From: Lachnospiraceae bacterium
GTDB taxonomy: Bacteria > Bacillota > Clostridia > Lachnospirales > Lachnospiraceae
Assembly (NCBI GenBank): GCA_017432565.1
Contig: JAFRIW010000026.1
Location: 1-64,000, forward strand
DNA: 64,000 bases
Direction of reading: 5' to 3'
The notes under the pieces were generated by a model. The model worked only from the letters and a program-made list of their open reading frames with translations. It was not told the origin of the DNA and searched no databases. Positions 46,201 to 55,136 of the stretch are shown here, piece after piece (positions within the stretch are counted from its first letter, which is position 1; each line of letters begins with the position of its first letter). Made by a program: the position numbers and the translations under genes.

Positions 46201-47811
46201 ATGAGCGGCAGTGAGAACAGAACCCTCGAAGAGCTTCAGAGGACTGTTGAATCTCTTCAGCGACAGCTGGAGGAGGCACAGGCCTCCAACAAAGCAAAGG
46301 AAGCTTTTCTCAGCAATATGTCCCACGATATCCGCACACCCATGAATGCGATTGTGGGCATGACACAGCTCGCCAAAAAACACATCGACGAAAAAGCCCG
46401 CGTAGCCGACGCACTGAACAAAATCGAGACGGCCAGCAGCCATCTGCTGAGCCTGATCAATGAAGTCCTGGATATGTCCCGGATCGACTCCGGGCGCATG
46501 AATATTGCCGCCGAGAGCTTTTCTCTCAGCGATCTGCTGCACGACGTCGTCACCATTATTCAGCCTCAGATGGTGCAGAAGAATCATCGCTGGACGCTGT
46601 CTTCTTCCGGCATCGTCTGTGAACAGCTGATCGGAGATGCCCTGCGTCTGCGGCAGGTCTATGTGAACATTATCAATAACGCCGTGAAATATACGCCTGA
46701 CGGCGGACAGATTGACCTGTCCGTCTCCGAATCCGTACTGGACGGCCTGTGCCATCTGAGCCTGGTCTGCCGGGACAACGGCATCGGCATGAGCGAGGAG
46801 TTCCTCAGCCGCATCTATGATCCGTTTGAGCGGGCCGGCTCCACGACGGTCACCCGGATCGAGGGAACCGGTCTCGGAATGAGCATTGTCCGGAAAATCG
46901 TGGAGGCCATGAACGGTTCCATCTCGATTACCAGCCGGCTCGGCGAAGGAACCGAGGTCACCATCACTGTCCCTCTCCCCTATGAGGAAATCCGGGTGGA
47001 TCACGCCGCTGTTCAGGACAAAAATCTGCTGATTCTGGAAGCCAATCCTGTCCTTATCTCCTTATATGATCAGTATCTGGACGAATTCGGGATCGCGCAT
47101 ACCATCGTCCCCTCCGCTTCCGCCGCTCTGTCCGTACTCACGGATGCGGACTTCGGCAAAATCTCCTTTGACGGCCTGATTATCGGGCGGGAACAGAAGG
47201 AAAGCGGAAGCATATACGACATCGCCTCCTACTTCAGCAAAGCACATCCCGATCTGCCTGTGATTCTGATCAGCGAGGACAGCTGGGATGAGATCCGGTA
47301 TCACGCGAACCGCTCCGGCATCCATCACTTTATACCGCTTCCCATTTTCAGAAAATCGCTGATTAACGGACTGGACAAAGTCTTTTCCGGGGAGAATGCG
47401 GCGCAGGGAGCTTCCCTGACCCCGGATCTCACCGGCAGGCGGATTCTGCTTGCGGAGGATAATTTCATCAATTTGGAAATTGCGAAGGAAATCCTGCGCT
47501 CCACAAAAGCCGAAATTGATACAGCTGAGAACGGTCAGGAAGCCGTAGCCTGCTTTTCCGCCTCCTCAGAGGGTTTCTATTCCCTGATTCTGATGGATAT
47601 TCAGATGCCTGTGATGGACGGTTACGAGGCCTGCCGGGCAATCCGACGAATGGATCGGAAGGATGCCGGGACTGTGCCCATTCTCGCCATGACCGCGAAT
47701 ACCTTCGCCGAAGATATCGCCCGCGCGAAGGAGGCCGGTATGAACGGCCATATCGCAAAACCCGTGGACATCAACGCGCTGATGCAGGCTCTGCGTCAGG
47801 CGCTCCGATAA
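46201..47811 (+). CDS. Soluble hybrid histidine kinase / response regulator
   Basis: A 536-residue kinase. Residues 8-38 form a coiled coil; the H-box SNMSHDIRTPMNAI has the phospho-accepting His42. The ATPase has the N-box (IINNAVKYTPDGG), DNGIGM and GTGLGMSIV. A first receiver-like domain (about 265-385) has lost the acceptor Asp (FDGLIIG), while the second (about 410-535) keeps it (SLILMDIQMPVMDGYE) and has the KP pair. There is no membrane segment or sensor domain, so input must come from a partner. GGAGG site. Coupled to the next gene. Confidence 0.9.
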   Translation: MSGSENRTLEELQRTVESLQRQLEEAQASNKAKEAFLSNMSHDIRTPMNAIVGMTQLAKKHIDEKARVADALNKIETASSHLLSLINEVLDMSRIDSGRMNIAAESFSLSDLLHDVVTIIQPQMVQKNHRWTLSSSGIVCEQLIGDALRLRQVYVNIINNAVKYTPDGGQIDLSVSESVLDGLCHLSLVCRDNGIGMSEEFLSRIYDPFERAGSTTVTRIEGTGLGMSIVRKIVEAMNGSISITSRLGEGTEVTITVPLPYEEIRVDHAAVQDKNLLILEANPVLISLYDQYLDEFGIAHTIVPSASAALSVLTDADFGKISFDGLIIGREQKESGSIYDIASYFSKAHPDLPVILISEDSWDEIRYHANRSGIHHFIPLPIFRKSLINGLDKVFSGENAAQGASLTPDLTGRRILLAEDNFINLEIAKEILRSTKAEIDTAENGQEAVACFSASSEGFYSLILMDIQMPVMDGYEACRAIRRMDRKDAGTVPILAMTANTFAEDIARAKEAGMNGHIAKPVDINALMQALRQALR

Positions 47812-47836
47812 AGCTTCAGCCTTTAAGGAGGCTTCT

Positions 47837-49663
47837 ATGGAAGGCTGGCAGGAGGAATACATAGCACATACAGAGAAAATCGCAGCCCTCTCCGCTCCGG
47901 TGATCGGTGAGGCGGATGATTTTGACTTGTGGTATGCGCAGCAGATCCGGGCAGAACAGGAAATCTCCTCCCTGAGGGAGCAGAACATCCGTCTGCTTGA
48001 GACGAAGCTGTTTCCGATGCTGGATGAACTGTACGGAAAGGACGAAGAAGCGATCCGCTCGCTGGATGCTTTCTCGGACCGGCTGATGGACTGGCGAACC
48101 AACCTGGACTGCGGTGTGTATGTCGCGATTCACGATGCGCTGCTTTCCGTTTACCGGACCCGCAGGGACCGCGACCGGATTATCCGGGAATTATACAAGC
48201 TCGGAATGGGCTTTTACTACCTCAAGCGGTTTCTTCTGGGCATCGAAGGTCCCGCCAAGGACGCTTTCAATTTCCGGAATGAGCTTCTTTTTACCGAAGC
48301 CGGCTCCTATTTTACCTGGTTTAACCAGATCGAAGACGAAGAAACCCGCGGCTATATTATTCGCTCTCTGGCCAATATTGCCCTGTGTACGAACAATTGC
48401 AGCCGGCGGGTCCGCACCAGCAGGCGGGTTCTGGATATCGCGCGGGATGAAGAATACCGCAGATCCTCTCCCGGCCTTCCCTGGGATGCTTTTGTGCGTA
48501 AGACCCATCAGCAGATGAGTGCCAACCGCAGCGAACTCTCCGGCTCTGAACTGACCAGTGAGGAGCTCGCTCTGATCCTGGATTCCTGCTATGAGGTCTT
48601 CAAACCGGAAGAACAGAATGAAAATCCCAGTATCCGCTGGCTGTGGCCTTATTATGAAATGGAATATAACTGCGGATATGTCACGCTGGATCTCACCCTG
48701 CAACGGATGAAGGAGCTGATTCTCAGCGCGCCGGAAGAAAGCTATGATATGTCCGGGCTCTACGGATGCGTCCAGCTGCCCATTTACCTCGGAAGGCTGC
48801 TCAAAAAACACGAGCGGCTCAGGACAAATGCCGAAAACATCCGTTTTCTGAACGAAGCCTACGGCAAAATGCGCAGAGCCCTGCTCTCCTGCCCGCCCGC
48901 GTATCAGGACGACTATTACCATTACTGTGTGGCGGCAGTAATCACGGACTACTACGAAGTGCCCGGTGTCCCGCCCTATGCCGGAATTACACGCCTGCTC
49001 CTGAAAAAGTGCAGCCCGGACACATATGTGCGCGCAAGGCGGACCGGTGACGTGATGCGGCTGATCTGCGGCTTTATCTATGCGCAGGAGCCCTCTTATT
49101 TTGACGATATTCCTTTTATCCGCGAGATCACAGATACAGCGGAAAAGAAAGAAACGCTCCTGGATTATGCAGCGGACTGCGGCCTCTACGGGGACCTCGG
49201 TCTGCTGAAGATGAACATCACAAGGACGCTGCACACCCGGAATCTGTTTGAAAACGAGTTCGGCATCTACCGGCTTCACACCGTCTCGGGCAGCCGCGAT
49301 CTTGCACTGCGTCCTTCCACACAACGCTTTGCCGATATCGCACTGGGACATCACAGCTGGTATGACGGATCAGACGGATATCCGGAAGATTATGAGCGCA
49401 CAGCCTCCTGCTTCCGGCAAATGACCGACATTGCCGCCTGCGCCTTCTTCCTGACAGATCACCCGGAACAGACTGCCGATGATCTGCTCTTGCAGATCCG
49501 GCAGGGCGCCGGGACCCGTTTCTCCCCCATGGCCGCTTCTTATCTGGCCGATGAAGAACTGGCAGGCAAACTGAAGAGCTGCCTGGCCGCCGATCCCGGG
49601 CTTTACTACAGGGAGATCTGGGCCGGTCTGACAGATACATACACATCTGCTGACACGCCCTGA
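47837..49663 (+). CDS. Degenerate HD-GYP-like protein coupled to the kinase
   Basis: A 608-residue protein with a helical N-terminal ~420 residues, possibly TPR-like, and a C-terminal HD-GYP-like region. The GYP part is recognisable (ALGHHSWYDGSDGYPEDY, from about residue 500), but the region where HDxGK should be reads CGLYGDLGLLK, without the His-Asp pair. It probably lacks c-di-GMP phosphodiesterase activity and could act as a binding or scaffold output. Lies 25 bases after the kinase with an AAGGAGG site. Confidence 0.65.
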   Translation: MEGWQEEYIAHTEKIAALSAPVIGEADDFDLWYAQQIRAEQEISSLREQNIRLLETKLFPMLDELYGKDEEAIRSLDAFSDRLMDWRTNLDCGVYVAIHDALLSVYRTRRDRDRIIRELYKLGMGFYYLKRFLLGIEGPAKDAFNFRNELLFTEAGSYFTWFNQIEDEETRGYIIRSLANIALCTNNCSRRVRTSRRVLDIARDEEYRRSSPGLPWDAFVRKTHQQMSANRSELSGSELTSEELALILDSCYEVFKPEEQNENPSIRWLWPYYEMEYNCGYVTLDLTLQRMKELILSAPEESYDMSGLYGCVQLPIYLGRLLKKHERLRTNAENIRFLNEAYGKMRRALLSCPPAYQDDYYHYCVAAVITDYYEVPGVPPYAGITRLLLKKCSPDTYVRARRTGDVMRLICGFIYAQEPSYFDDIPFIREITDTAEKKETLLDYAADCGLYGDLGLLKMNITRTLHTRNLFENEFGIYRLHTVSGSRDLALRPSTQRFADIALGHHSWYDGSDGYPEDYERTASCFRQMTDIAACAFFLTDHPEQTADDLLLQIRQGAGTRFSPMAASYLADEELAGKLKSCLAADPGLYYREIWAGLTDTYTSADTP

Positions 49664-49670
49664 TCCGGTT

Positions 49671-50537
49671 TTATTTCACTGCTGCCTTTTTGAGCATAAC
49701 AGTTCTTGCGCTTACCTCCGTATCATCATCCTCGATATAACCGTCATAGGGAGCAGAGGGATCTGTGTATTTCTTCGTAAAGGGTTTGCAGATTTGTGTC
49801 CTGTGCCGAAAGGCAAAATCCAGATCATCCGTCCAGCCTGTATGTCCGGTAATGATTTTGATCGGCTGCTTTCTGCCGCGCAGATTCTTTTCCAGTTTTT
49901 CAAGCGACTGCACCGCCAGCCTGTTGTCCTCCGCCAGCGTGCTGATAAAGCTGTAGCCGCCGTCGGCACCGAACCAGATCGTGTCCCCGGTGAACAGATA
50001 CTCATCGTCTATGAGATAGACCATATGGCCCCAGGTATGCCCGGGAACCAGGATGCATTCGATCCGGATATCCCCGATATGGATCACTTCGCCGTCTTTC
50101 AGCAGGATCCTGCGGTTATCCGTCCTGACCATCGGAAGTTTATATGCTCCGTGAAAGACCTTCCTCCTGACTTCGCCGGTCAGGTACCGGTTTTCGATCT
50201 CCCCGATGTACACTGCCGCGTCTCTGAACAGAAGCTCGCTGTCCCTTTCCAGTGCCCCGACATGATCTGTGTCCTGGTGGGTAATCAGGATATGGCGAAT
50301 TGCTGCCGGATCTATATCCAGCCAGCCCATTTTCTCCCGAAGCCGTTCATAGTTGTAGCCGGCATCGATCATAATCGTTGTGCCGTCCTTTGTGTAGAAG
50401 AAGATGTTTGCGATCCACTCACGGACACAGCTGACATGTTCATCGATTCTGCCCGTGTTCAGCGGTTTGAAGATTGCTTTCCCGCGGAACAGCCTGCTCA
50501 TGGATTTCTTTTGATTTTCCGAATCTTTTCGTGCCAT
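49671..50537 (-). CDS. MBL-fold metallo-hydrolase
   Basis: A 288-residue beta-lactamase-fold hydrolase. The metal motif is LITHQDTDHVGAL (HxDxDH); further His/Asp ligands lie in VPGHTWGHMVYLID and LFTGDTIW. Such enzymes hydrolyse thioesters, lactones, phosphodiesters or similar bonds; the substrate is unknown. Last gene of the accessory island; it ends eight bases from the stop of the convergent HD-GYP-like gene. Confidence 0.87.
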   Translation of the reverse strand: MARKDSENQKKSMSRLFRGKAIFKPLNTGRIDEHVSCVREWIANIFFYTKDGTTIMIDAGYNYERLREKMGWLDIDPAAIRHILITHQDTDHVGALERDSELLFRDAAVYIGEIENRYLTGEVRRKVFHGAYKLPMVRTDNRRILLKDGEVIHIGDIRIECILVPGHTWGHMVYLIDDEYLFTGDTIWFGADGGYSFISTLAEDNRLAVQSLEKLEKNLRGRKQPIKIITGHTGWTDDLDFAFRHRTQICKPFTKKYTDPSAPYDGYIEDDDTEVSARTVMLKKAAVK

Positions 50538-50550
50538 TTTCAGTTTCTCC

Positions 50551-50625
50551 TCATATGTGAAGCCGGATCTTCTCCCACAGTTCTGCCGCCGTCTTCCTGT
50601 CGTAATTCAGATCCTTTTCTTTCAT
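50551..50625 (-). CDS. Possible 24-residue small protein
   Basis: A 25-codon frame whose ATG overlaps the stop of the methyltransferase gene (ATGA), with GAGGAAGG upstream. Its TGA lies next to the ribosome site of the MBL gene. The product starts MKEKDLNYDRK and is charged and probably helical (AAELWEKIRL). It could be a real small protein, a coupling leader or a remnant. Nothing else supports it. Confidence 0.35.
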   Translation of the reverse strand: MKEKDLNYDRKTAAELWEKIRLHI

Positions 50626-51230
50626 GTAACTGCCTTCCTCATAACCGCTACAGCGCAGGGAATACGTCCCTCTGCCAGTGAGACCTTCACATCGGAATAC
50701 CCTGCGTTCAGGAAAAACTGTCTGTAGCTGTCCACAGTAAACTGCCGCTTGAAATCCGCACCGGCTTTTCCGACAGCGCCGGCAAATCTGCTTGTTTTTC
50801 CTTCGGAATCTTTATTCATATAGGTCGGAATGATCAGCATCCCTCCGTCTTTACAGACACGGTTCAGTTCACCCAGTGCTGTCAGCGGATTATCCAGAAG
50901 ATGAATCACATTCGCGGCAACGACCTTGTCGAAACTGTTATCCGCAAAGGAAAGCGCAGTGATGTCTGCCTGAGTATATGTGATGTTGCTGAAGCAGCGG
51001 CAATTCTTTTCTGCCTTCTCCAGCATCTTCTCTGAGAAATCCGTCGCGGTCAGCTGCCGGCACTTCGGCGCTATAACGGCACTCAGAAGCCCTGTCCCAC
51101 AGGCGCATTCCAGTACAGCATCCTCAGACCCGATCAGATCCGATACGATCTCCTTCAGCTTCTGATGCGTCTTCCTGTTAATAACATTGACAAACAGGTC
51201 ATATACACCTGCTACCCTATCCCAGAACAT
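50622..51230 (-). CDS. Class I SAM-dependent methyltransferase
   Basis: A 202-residue Methyltransf_11-type enzyme. Motif I is AVLECACGTGLLSAVI, the acidic loop is TATDFSEKMLEKAEKN, and post-motif segments include DNSFDKVVAANVIHLLDNP. The start MFWDRVAGVYDLF is the normal beginning of this group, and ATG 51230 has a GGAGG site; the longer upstream frame is noise. Substrate unknown. Confidence 0.87.
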   Translation of the reverse strand: MFWDRVAGVYDLFVNVINRKTHQKLKEIVSDLIGSEDAVLECACGTGLLSAVIAPKCRQLTATDFSEKMLEKAEKNCRCFSNITYTQADITALSFADNSFDKVVAANVIHLLDNPLTALGELNRVCKDGGMLIIPTYMNKDSEGKTSRFAGAVGKAGADFKRQFTVDSYRQFFLNAGYSDVKVSLAEGRIPCAVAVMRKAVT

Positions 51231-51388
51231 TCTGCTGCCTCCTGATGAACGCCTTTTGTAACCAGCATGATCGTGACCCAGTCCTTCAGCGCGATCAGGC
51301 GGCACATCAGCTTCGGATAGGGATATGGTGTGATCCCGGCGTCGATAATTGCCTTGTCCGCGATAATATCCTGTGTGGCAAGAAACAA
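51212..51388 (-). pseudogene. Possible 3' remnant of a decayed gene
   Basis: An open frame of 58 codons in the 243-base gap before the methyltransferase. It has protein-like composition (AIIDAGITPYPYPKLMCRL; LKDWVTIMLVTKG), ends inside the methyltransferase start, and is closed upstream by a TAG. No good start or ribosome site is present. The parent family was not recognised. Confidence 0.3.
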
Positions 51389-51473
51389 TAAAGACTATGT
51401 CCCGGGAGGCGGGAAAAACAGAGCTTTTCCTTACGATCATACATTTTCTTCCGTCCTTACCCTGATCATTCGC

Positions 51474-52312
51474 TCAGCCTCTGAAAAGGATCTTTACGAT
51501 CTTCATCCGTACAAGCGTATCGCAGAAACGGATCATCAGCTTGTGAAACCAGTTGACATCCTTGTATATATCCCGATACCCGCGCATATAGCTTCTGGAC
51601 GATACAGAGACAAAATGATCGCTCCACCCGTGAAGCTCCGACTCGTCTTCCAAAGAGAAATAAGCGCTGACATCCGTGATTCCGGCTTCTTTCAGCCAGG
51701 TCTTCCGCATCAGCTTTGCGCCGCGTTCATTGCAGGAATCAAAGACCAGCACTGCGCCGGGAAAACGCTGTGCCATGGCTTGAAGCAGCTTTTTTACATC
51801 GGATGTCCTGAAATAATAGAAAACGCCTGCGGCATAAAACACCGCTCCGTTCGAAGTGTCGAGCTGATCCATCCAAGTGAGATCGTTGAGATCGCAGGCG
51901 AGGTTATACTCTCGTTCCCCTGCAGGAAGCAGGTCATTCCGTATCCGGATCACGTCCGGCAGGTCGATGTTATAGCCGCGGCAAAGGCCGTTATCGCACT
52001 TACGAAAAGTGTCATCCAGACCGCAGCCCAGGTTCACGACAGCAGCCTTCGGATGCGCCTTCAGATACGCCTCCACCTCGCAGCGCAGATCGTATTGCCT
52101 CTGCGCTACTTCCAGAGCGCCGAAGAGTCCCGCCGGAGATTCCATCTTTTTTCGCTTCTCCGCAAAGTCATAATCCAGCGAGTCGCAGATTCTTTTGGCC
52201 TCCGGATCCGAAAAAAGTTCCGGGAAGTGTTCAGAACACACAAGCCGCCCGAACAGCGGAATGATCAGTGTCTCCTGAACCGTGTTTTTTCAATGTGATA
52301 TTTCACTTCCAT
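51474..52312 (-). pseudogene. Leucine-carboxyl-methyltransferase-type (TcmP-like) enzyme with a frameshift near its start
   Basis: Residues from VQETLIIPLFGRLVCSEHFPELF to the C terminus read as a complete LCM/TcmP-type methyltransferase (VVNLGCGLDDTFRKC; FYAAGVFYYF). The natural start is ATG 52312 (MEVKYHIEK), which overlaps the preceding gene, but at a run of six As (52285-52290) the frame shifts. One extra base there would join the two parts (...IEK-x-TVQETL...). It is either a recent inactivation, a sequencing error, or slippage-controlled expression. Without the shift the product is a 15-residue peptide. Confidence 0.7.
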
Positions 52313-52557
52313 CCGAACAGGCCTTTCTTTTCATAAGGCGCGGACTCGATCCCCAGGCAGGTGTAGCCCGTAGCATCGATAACAGCCTTCAGACTGTCAC
52401 TGTCCACAGCCGCATCCGTCAGGAAAGAGGCTTCCTTTTTGCTTCTGGAGGCGGAAACCTTCTTTGCAGATGGTACCGCTTTGCGGATCGCGTCACAGAT
52501 ATGCGCCTCGCACATCCCGCACATCATACCGTCTATCTTCATGGTTGTTTTGATCAT
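52303..52557 (-). CDS. Heavy-metal-associated (HMA-like) small protein
   Basis: An 84-residue protein with the HMA motif in MKIDGMMCGMCEAHICDAI (CxxC at about residues 12-15). HMA domains bind copper or other soft metal ions and pass them on. The C-terminal half has FLTDAAVDSDSLKAVIDATGY as expected. ATG 52557 with GAGG is chosen over a longer frame. Four bases separate it from the ATC-hydrolase-family gene, and its end overlaps the next start. What a metal carrier does in this island is unknown. Confidence 0.82.
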   Translation of the reverse strand: MIKTTMKIDGMMCGMCEAHICDAIRKAVPSAKKVSASRSKKEASFLTDAAVDSDSLKAVIDATGYTCLGIESAPYEKKGLFGWK

Positions 52558-52561
52558 ATCG

Positions 52562-53197
52562 CTATCCTCTTTTCTTTTTATATCCGCAGTCACAGTAAGG
52601 GCCGCCGGATGCAAGCGTGTATTTCCGGACAAAGTCAGATGCCCCGCCCGCTTCACTCATGGTGTAATCCAGACGGCACATTGCCGGAACCAGATCATAC
52701 AGGCCAAGCTCCTTCATCAGCGTGCATATGCCGCACCTGGAAAAACGAGCCTCATATCCGCTCCCGTCCGGGTAGGGCAGAAACTCCATATTCCAGGAAT
52801 AGGGATTGCGGTCTGCGGCGTTTAAGGCCGCCGTCGCTTTCATGCTCCGAATGTCTTTATCGCTGAATTTCTGCTTTCCGCCCAGGCGGCAGAACCATTT
52901 CATCGGCCATATCATCATCGCCTGTGCATAGTAGTCTGTCACCCTCTCCACATCCGGTTTTTTCTCCATGCTCAGAAGGAACGCGGAAAGCATGGCACAG
53001 TTCACGATGTTCATCTTGAACCGGTCCGCCTTCTCGAATTCAGGCAGTCTTCCGATAATCTCCTTATACCTTGCATTTGCGGCCTTTGAAATCTTATCAG
53101 CTTCTTCTTTATCATATCCAAGGACCGAAATCAGTTTGTCCCGGAATGATTTACCGAATAATGCCCACATTCCCCCGGGCATACCAGAATACTTCAT
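52562..53197 (-). CDS. L-2-amino-thiazoline-4-carboxylate hydrolase family protein (1)
   Basis: A 211-residue protein with the family pattern: a Cys near RFSRCGICTLMKELGLYDLVPAMCRLDY and a final GGPYCDCGY. The named enzyme (Pseudomonas ATC hydrolase) opens a thiazoline ring to N-carbamoyl-cysteine, but most members are uncharacterised. Three such genes occur within 4.5 kb here. Its neighbours are an alpha/beta hydrolase upstream and the HMA protein downstream. The retained Cys and Asp residues could be catalytic or structural. Confidence 0.75.
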   Translation of the reverse strand: MKYSGMPGGMWALFGKSFRDKLISVLGYDKEEADKISKAANARYKEIIGRLPEFEKADRFKMNIVNCAMLSAFLLSMEKKPDVERVTDYYAQAMMIWPMKWFCRLGGKQKFSDKDIRSMKATAALNAADRNPYSWNMEFLPYPDGSGYEARFSRCGICTLMKELGLYDLVPAMCRLDYTMSEAGGASDFVRKYTLASGGPYCDCGYKKKRG

Positions 53198-53211
53198 ATC
53201 ATCCTCCTGTT

Positions 53212-53979
53212 TCAGACCGGCATTTCCATAAATTCGTCAATTGCCGCAAGCACCGGGATGGTATACTGTTCTCCGCCGAACAACCACTGCTCGTGCTGCA
53301 TGTCAAACTCGCGGATATCAGGATCACGGAAATATTTCCTGTAACGTTTCAGGTATTTCTCACCCATCTTTCGGGCATAGATGAAATGGACCCTGGTGTG
53401 TTCCACATGAATATCATCCTGAAGCCAGGTGAGCAGATCAGTGTAATATTCGTTTTTTATGGATACAGGGCTGAATCTGGCAAAACATTCCATGAAGCGA
53501 TCTGCCGTCTCATCGTTCATCTCAAATACGGCCTTGAGTTTCTCCCTGCTTTTTGCCTTCTTCTTTTCGCTTCTGGTAAAGCTTGTCAGAAGCGGCACCA
53601 CCAGTTTTGACTGAAGCCATGCACTGACTCTTCCGCTCTGATCCAGATCAGGGCTTCCGAAGATCCCGTGATCCATATGAATGTTTTCCCGCTGTATAAG
53701 CTGGCCGACAAAACTGCTGCCCAGAGAAGAACCGATCGCCCCGTCTATTCCGCCGTCAAAATGTTCCGTGATATACTTCTCTATTTTTTCCGTGACCGTG
53801 ATCATATCCGGAAAGACCAGGCCGCTGCCGTCAAACCCATCATAGTTGACGCAGATCAGGTGATACTTCTCTCCAAGCCTGTCCAGTACAGCGGCAAAAT
53901 TCGTCTGATAATCGCAGGCTGTTCCCGGCAGCAGCATCAAAGTTTTTCCATTCATGTTTCCAATCTCTTCAAACTGCAT
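53212..53979 (-). CDS. Alpha/beta-hydrolase (1)
   Basis: A 255-residue hydrolase with an oxyanion segment LMLLPGTACDYQTNF and nucleophile elbow GSSLGSS. The catalytic His is probably in the region after FDMQHEQWLFGG. ATG 53979 has a GGAGG site eight bases upstream; the codon at 53994 lies inside that site. Substrate unknown; an ester or amide is expected. Confidence 0.78.
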   Translation of the reverse strand: MQFEEIGNMNGKTLMLLPGTACDYQTNFAAVLDRLGEKYHLICVNYDGFDGSGLVFPDMITVTEKIEKYITEHFDGGIDGAIGSSLGSSFVGQLIQRENIHMDHGIFGSPDLDQSGRVSAWLQSKLVVPLLTSFTRSEKKKAKSREKLKAVFEMNDETADRFMECFARFSPVSIKNEYYTDLLTWLQDDIHVEHTRVHFIYARKMGEKYLKRYRKYFRDPDIREFDMQHEQWLFGGEQYTIPVLAAIDEFMEMPV

Positions 53980-54089
53980 CTGCAAAACCTCCATTCTCTG
54001 TTTTTTCCTTCATCAGCGCATCATCATCTCCCGGCCTTCCCTGCCTTCTCTGCATAGCTGCCTCCGGGTCTGTGTAAAAGCAGACAGTG

Positions 54090-54350
54090 TTAAAACACTG
54101 TACAGATCCATGCGGTCAGGACTGCGGCAAACGGCAGCATGACACACTGCCTGATCTGTTCCTTCCGGTTAAAGCCAAAGTTGTGATAACCGGCGCAGCC
54201 TTTGGTCTCGGGAATATAGTGCTGGAAAAACTGAGTCTTTGTGATCAGAATATAATCCAGGCCAATGATATCAAACGCTTTCACGCCGAACAGAATGATG
54301 AGAAACAGCAGCGCACACATGATCAATGTCAGAATCATTGTTACCTTCAT
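54090..54350 (-). CDS. Small two-helix membrane protein
   Basis: An 86-residue protein with hydrophobic segments at about residues 4-24 and 68-86 and a short soluble loop between them. No known family was recognised. Lies 19 bases after the second ATC-hydrolase-family gene. Confidence 0.6.
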   Translation of the reverse strand: MKVTMILTLIMCALLFLIILFGVKAFDIIGLDYILITKTQFFQHYIPETKGCAGYHNFGFNRKEQIRQCVMLPFAAVLTAWICTVF

Positions 54351-54369
54351 CGTTTTACTCCGTCAGTTT

Positions 54370-55080
54370 TCATTTACTGTGCGGCCGCTTCCTGCTGACC
54401 AGAAAGCCCTGCTCATCCGACACGGTTACATATTCTCCTGCAATGGGATTATCACTTCCCACAACGAGATAGTCACATACGTCGCTGTTTCCGCAGGTGC
54501 CGCAGCGGATCAATGTCCCATGGATTTCGCTGATCCCGAAGAAGTCGCTGTTGCACAGAAGCGGCAGTACATGAAGCAAGCCGTGCTTTTTGGCAAATTC
54601 AGCGTTCGGACACTGCGTGAAGCTGTAGCTTGCTGCGTGATGCTCCTTATCATAGGGAGCATCTATATTGACGAACCCTTCCGGATATTTGAGTAAATCT
54701 TTCCGATCTCTGTTCCCGGAGCTCCGGAACACCTTATCGATCAGCCACATGTGGGACGGGCGGTTCAGATCAAAGATCTTCCCGAGCTTTGTAAAAGGAC
54801 TCATGAACAGCTTCTGTACAAAGTCCTGCAATTCGGAAACCGGCGGCTGGTCCGGCAGCGCAGGATAGAGTGCAAAGATCAGAAGACCGCCATAGATCGC
54901 CCTCGCGTGTCCGTTTTTGTTTCCGCCGTAGTCCGGCAGATCCCGGAGATAGTTCCGGTAGTTCTCCTGTGTCTGTTCCCAGATCTGATTTGCCTCAGTT
55001 TCTCCGTAGCGGTCTTTCAGCCAGCTTTGAACCGGCTTTCCATAAGGGAGCTGTTCGATCGTCATATGACGGGCCATCAT
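54370..55080 (-). CDS. L-2-amino-thiazoline-4-carboxylate hydrolase family protein (2)
   Basis: A 236-residue paralogue with the C-terminal pattern FTQCPNAEFAKKHGLLHVLPLLCNSDFFG ... LIRCGTCGNSDVCDY. The N-terminal half is helical and has the DLPDYGGNKNGHARAIYGGLLIF segment. A GGAGG site precedes the ATG. Sits between the small membrane protein and an alpha/beta hydrolase. Confidence 0.75.
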   Translation of the reverse strand: MMARHMTIEQLPYGKPVQSWLKDRYGETEANQIWEQTQENYRNYLRDLPDYGGNKNGHARAIYGGLLIFALYPALPDQPPVSELQDFVQKLFMSPFTKLGKIFDLNRPSHMWLIDKVFRSSGNRDRKDLLKYPEGFVNIDAPYDKEHHAASYSFTQCPNAEFAKKHGLLHVLPLLCNSDFFGISEIHGTLIRCGTCGNSDVCDYLVVGSDNPIAGEYVTVSDEQGFLVSRKRPHSK

Positions 55081-55136
55081 TCCATCCTCCGTTTCATATC
55101 GCTTCAGCGCCTTTCACCTTTTCTGTTCCTTTATGG

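Noticed and set aside
53969..54055. A 28-codon frame with a GGAGG site before alpha/beta-hydrolase 1
   Set aside because: Its end overlaps the hydrolase start and its composition is unlike a protein domain. A translated leader is possible, but the support is too thin to list it as a gene.
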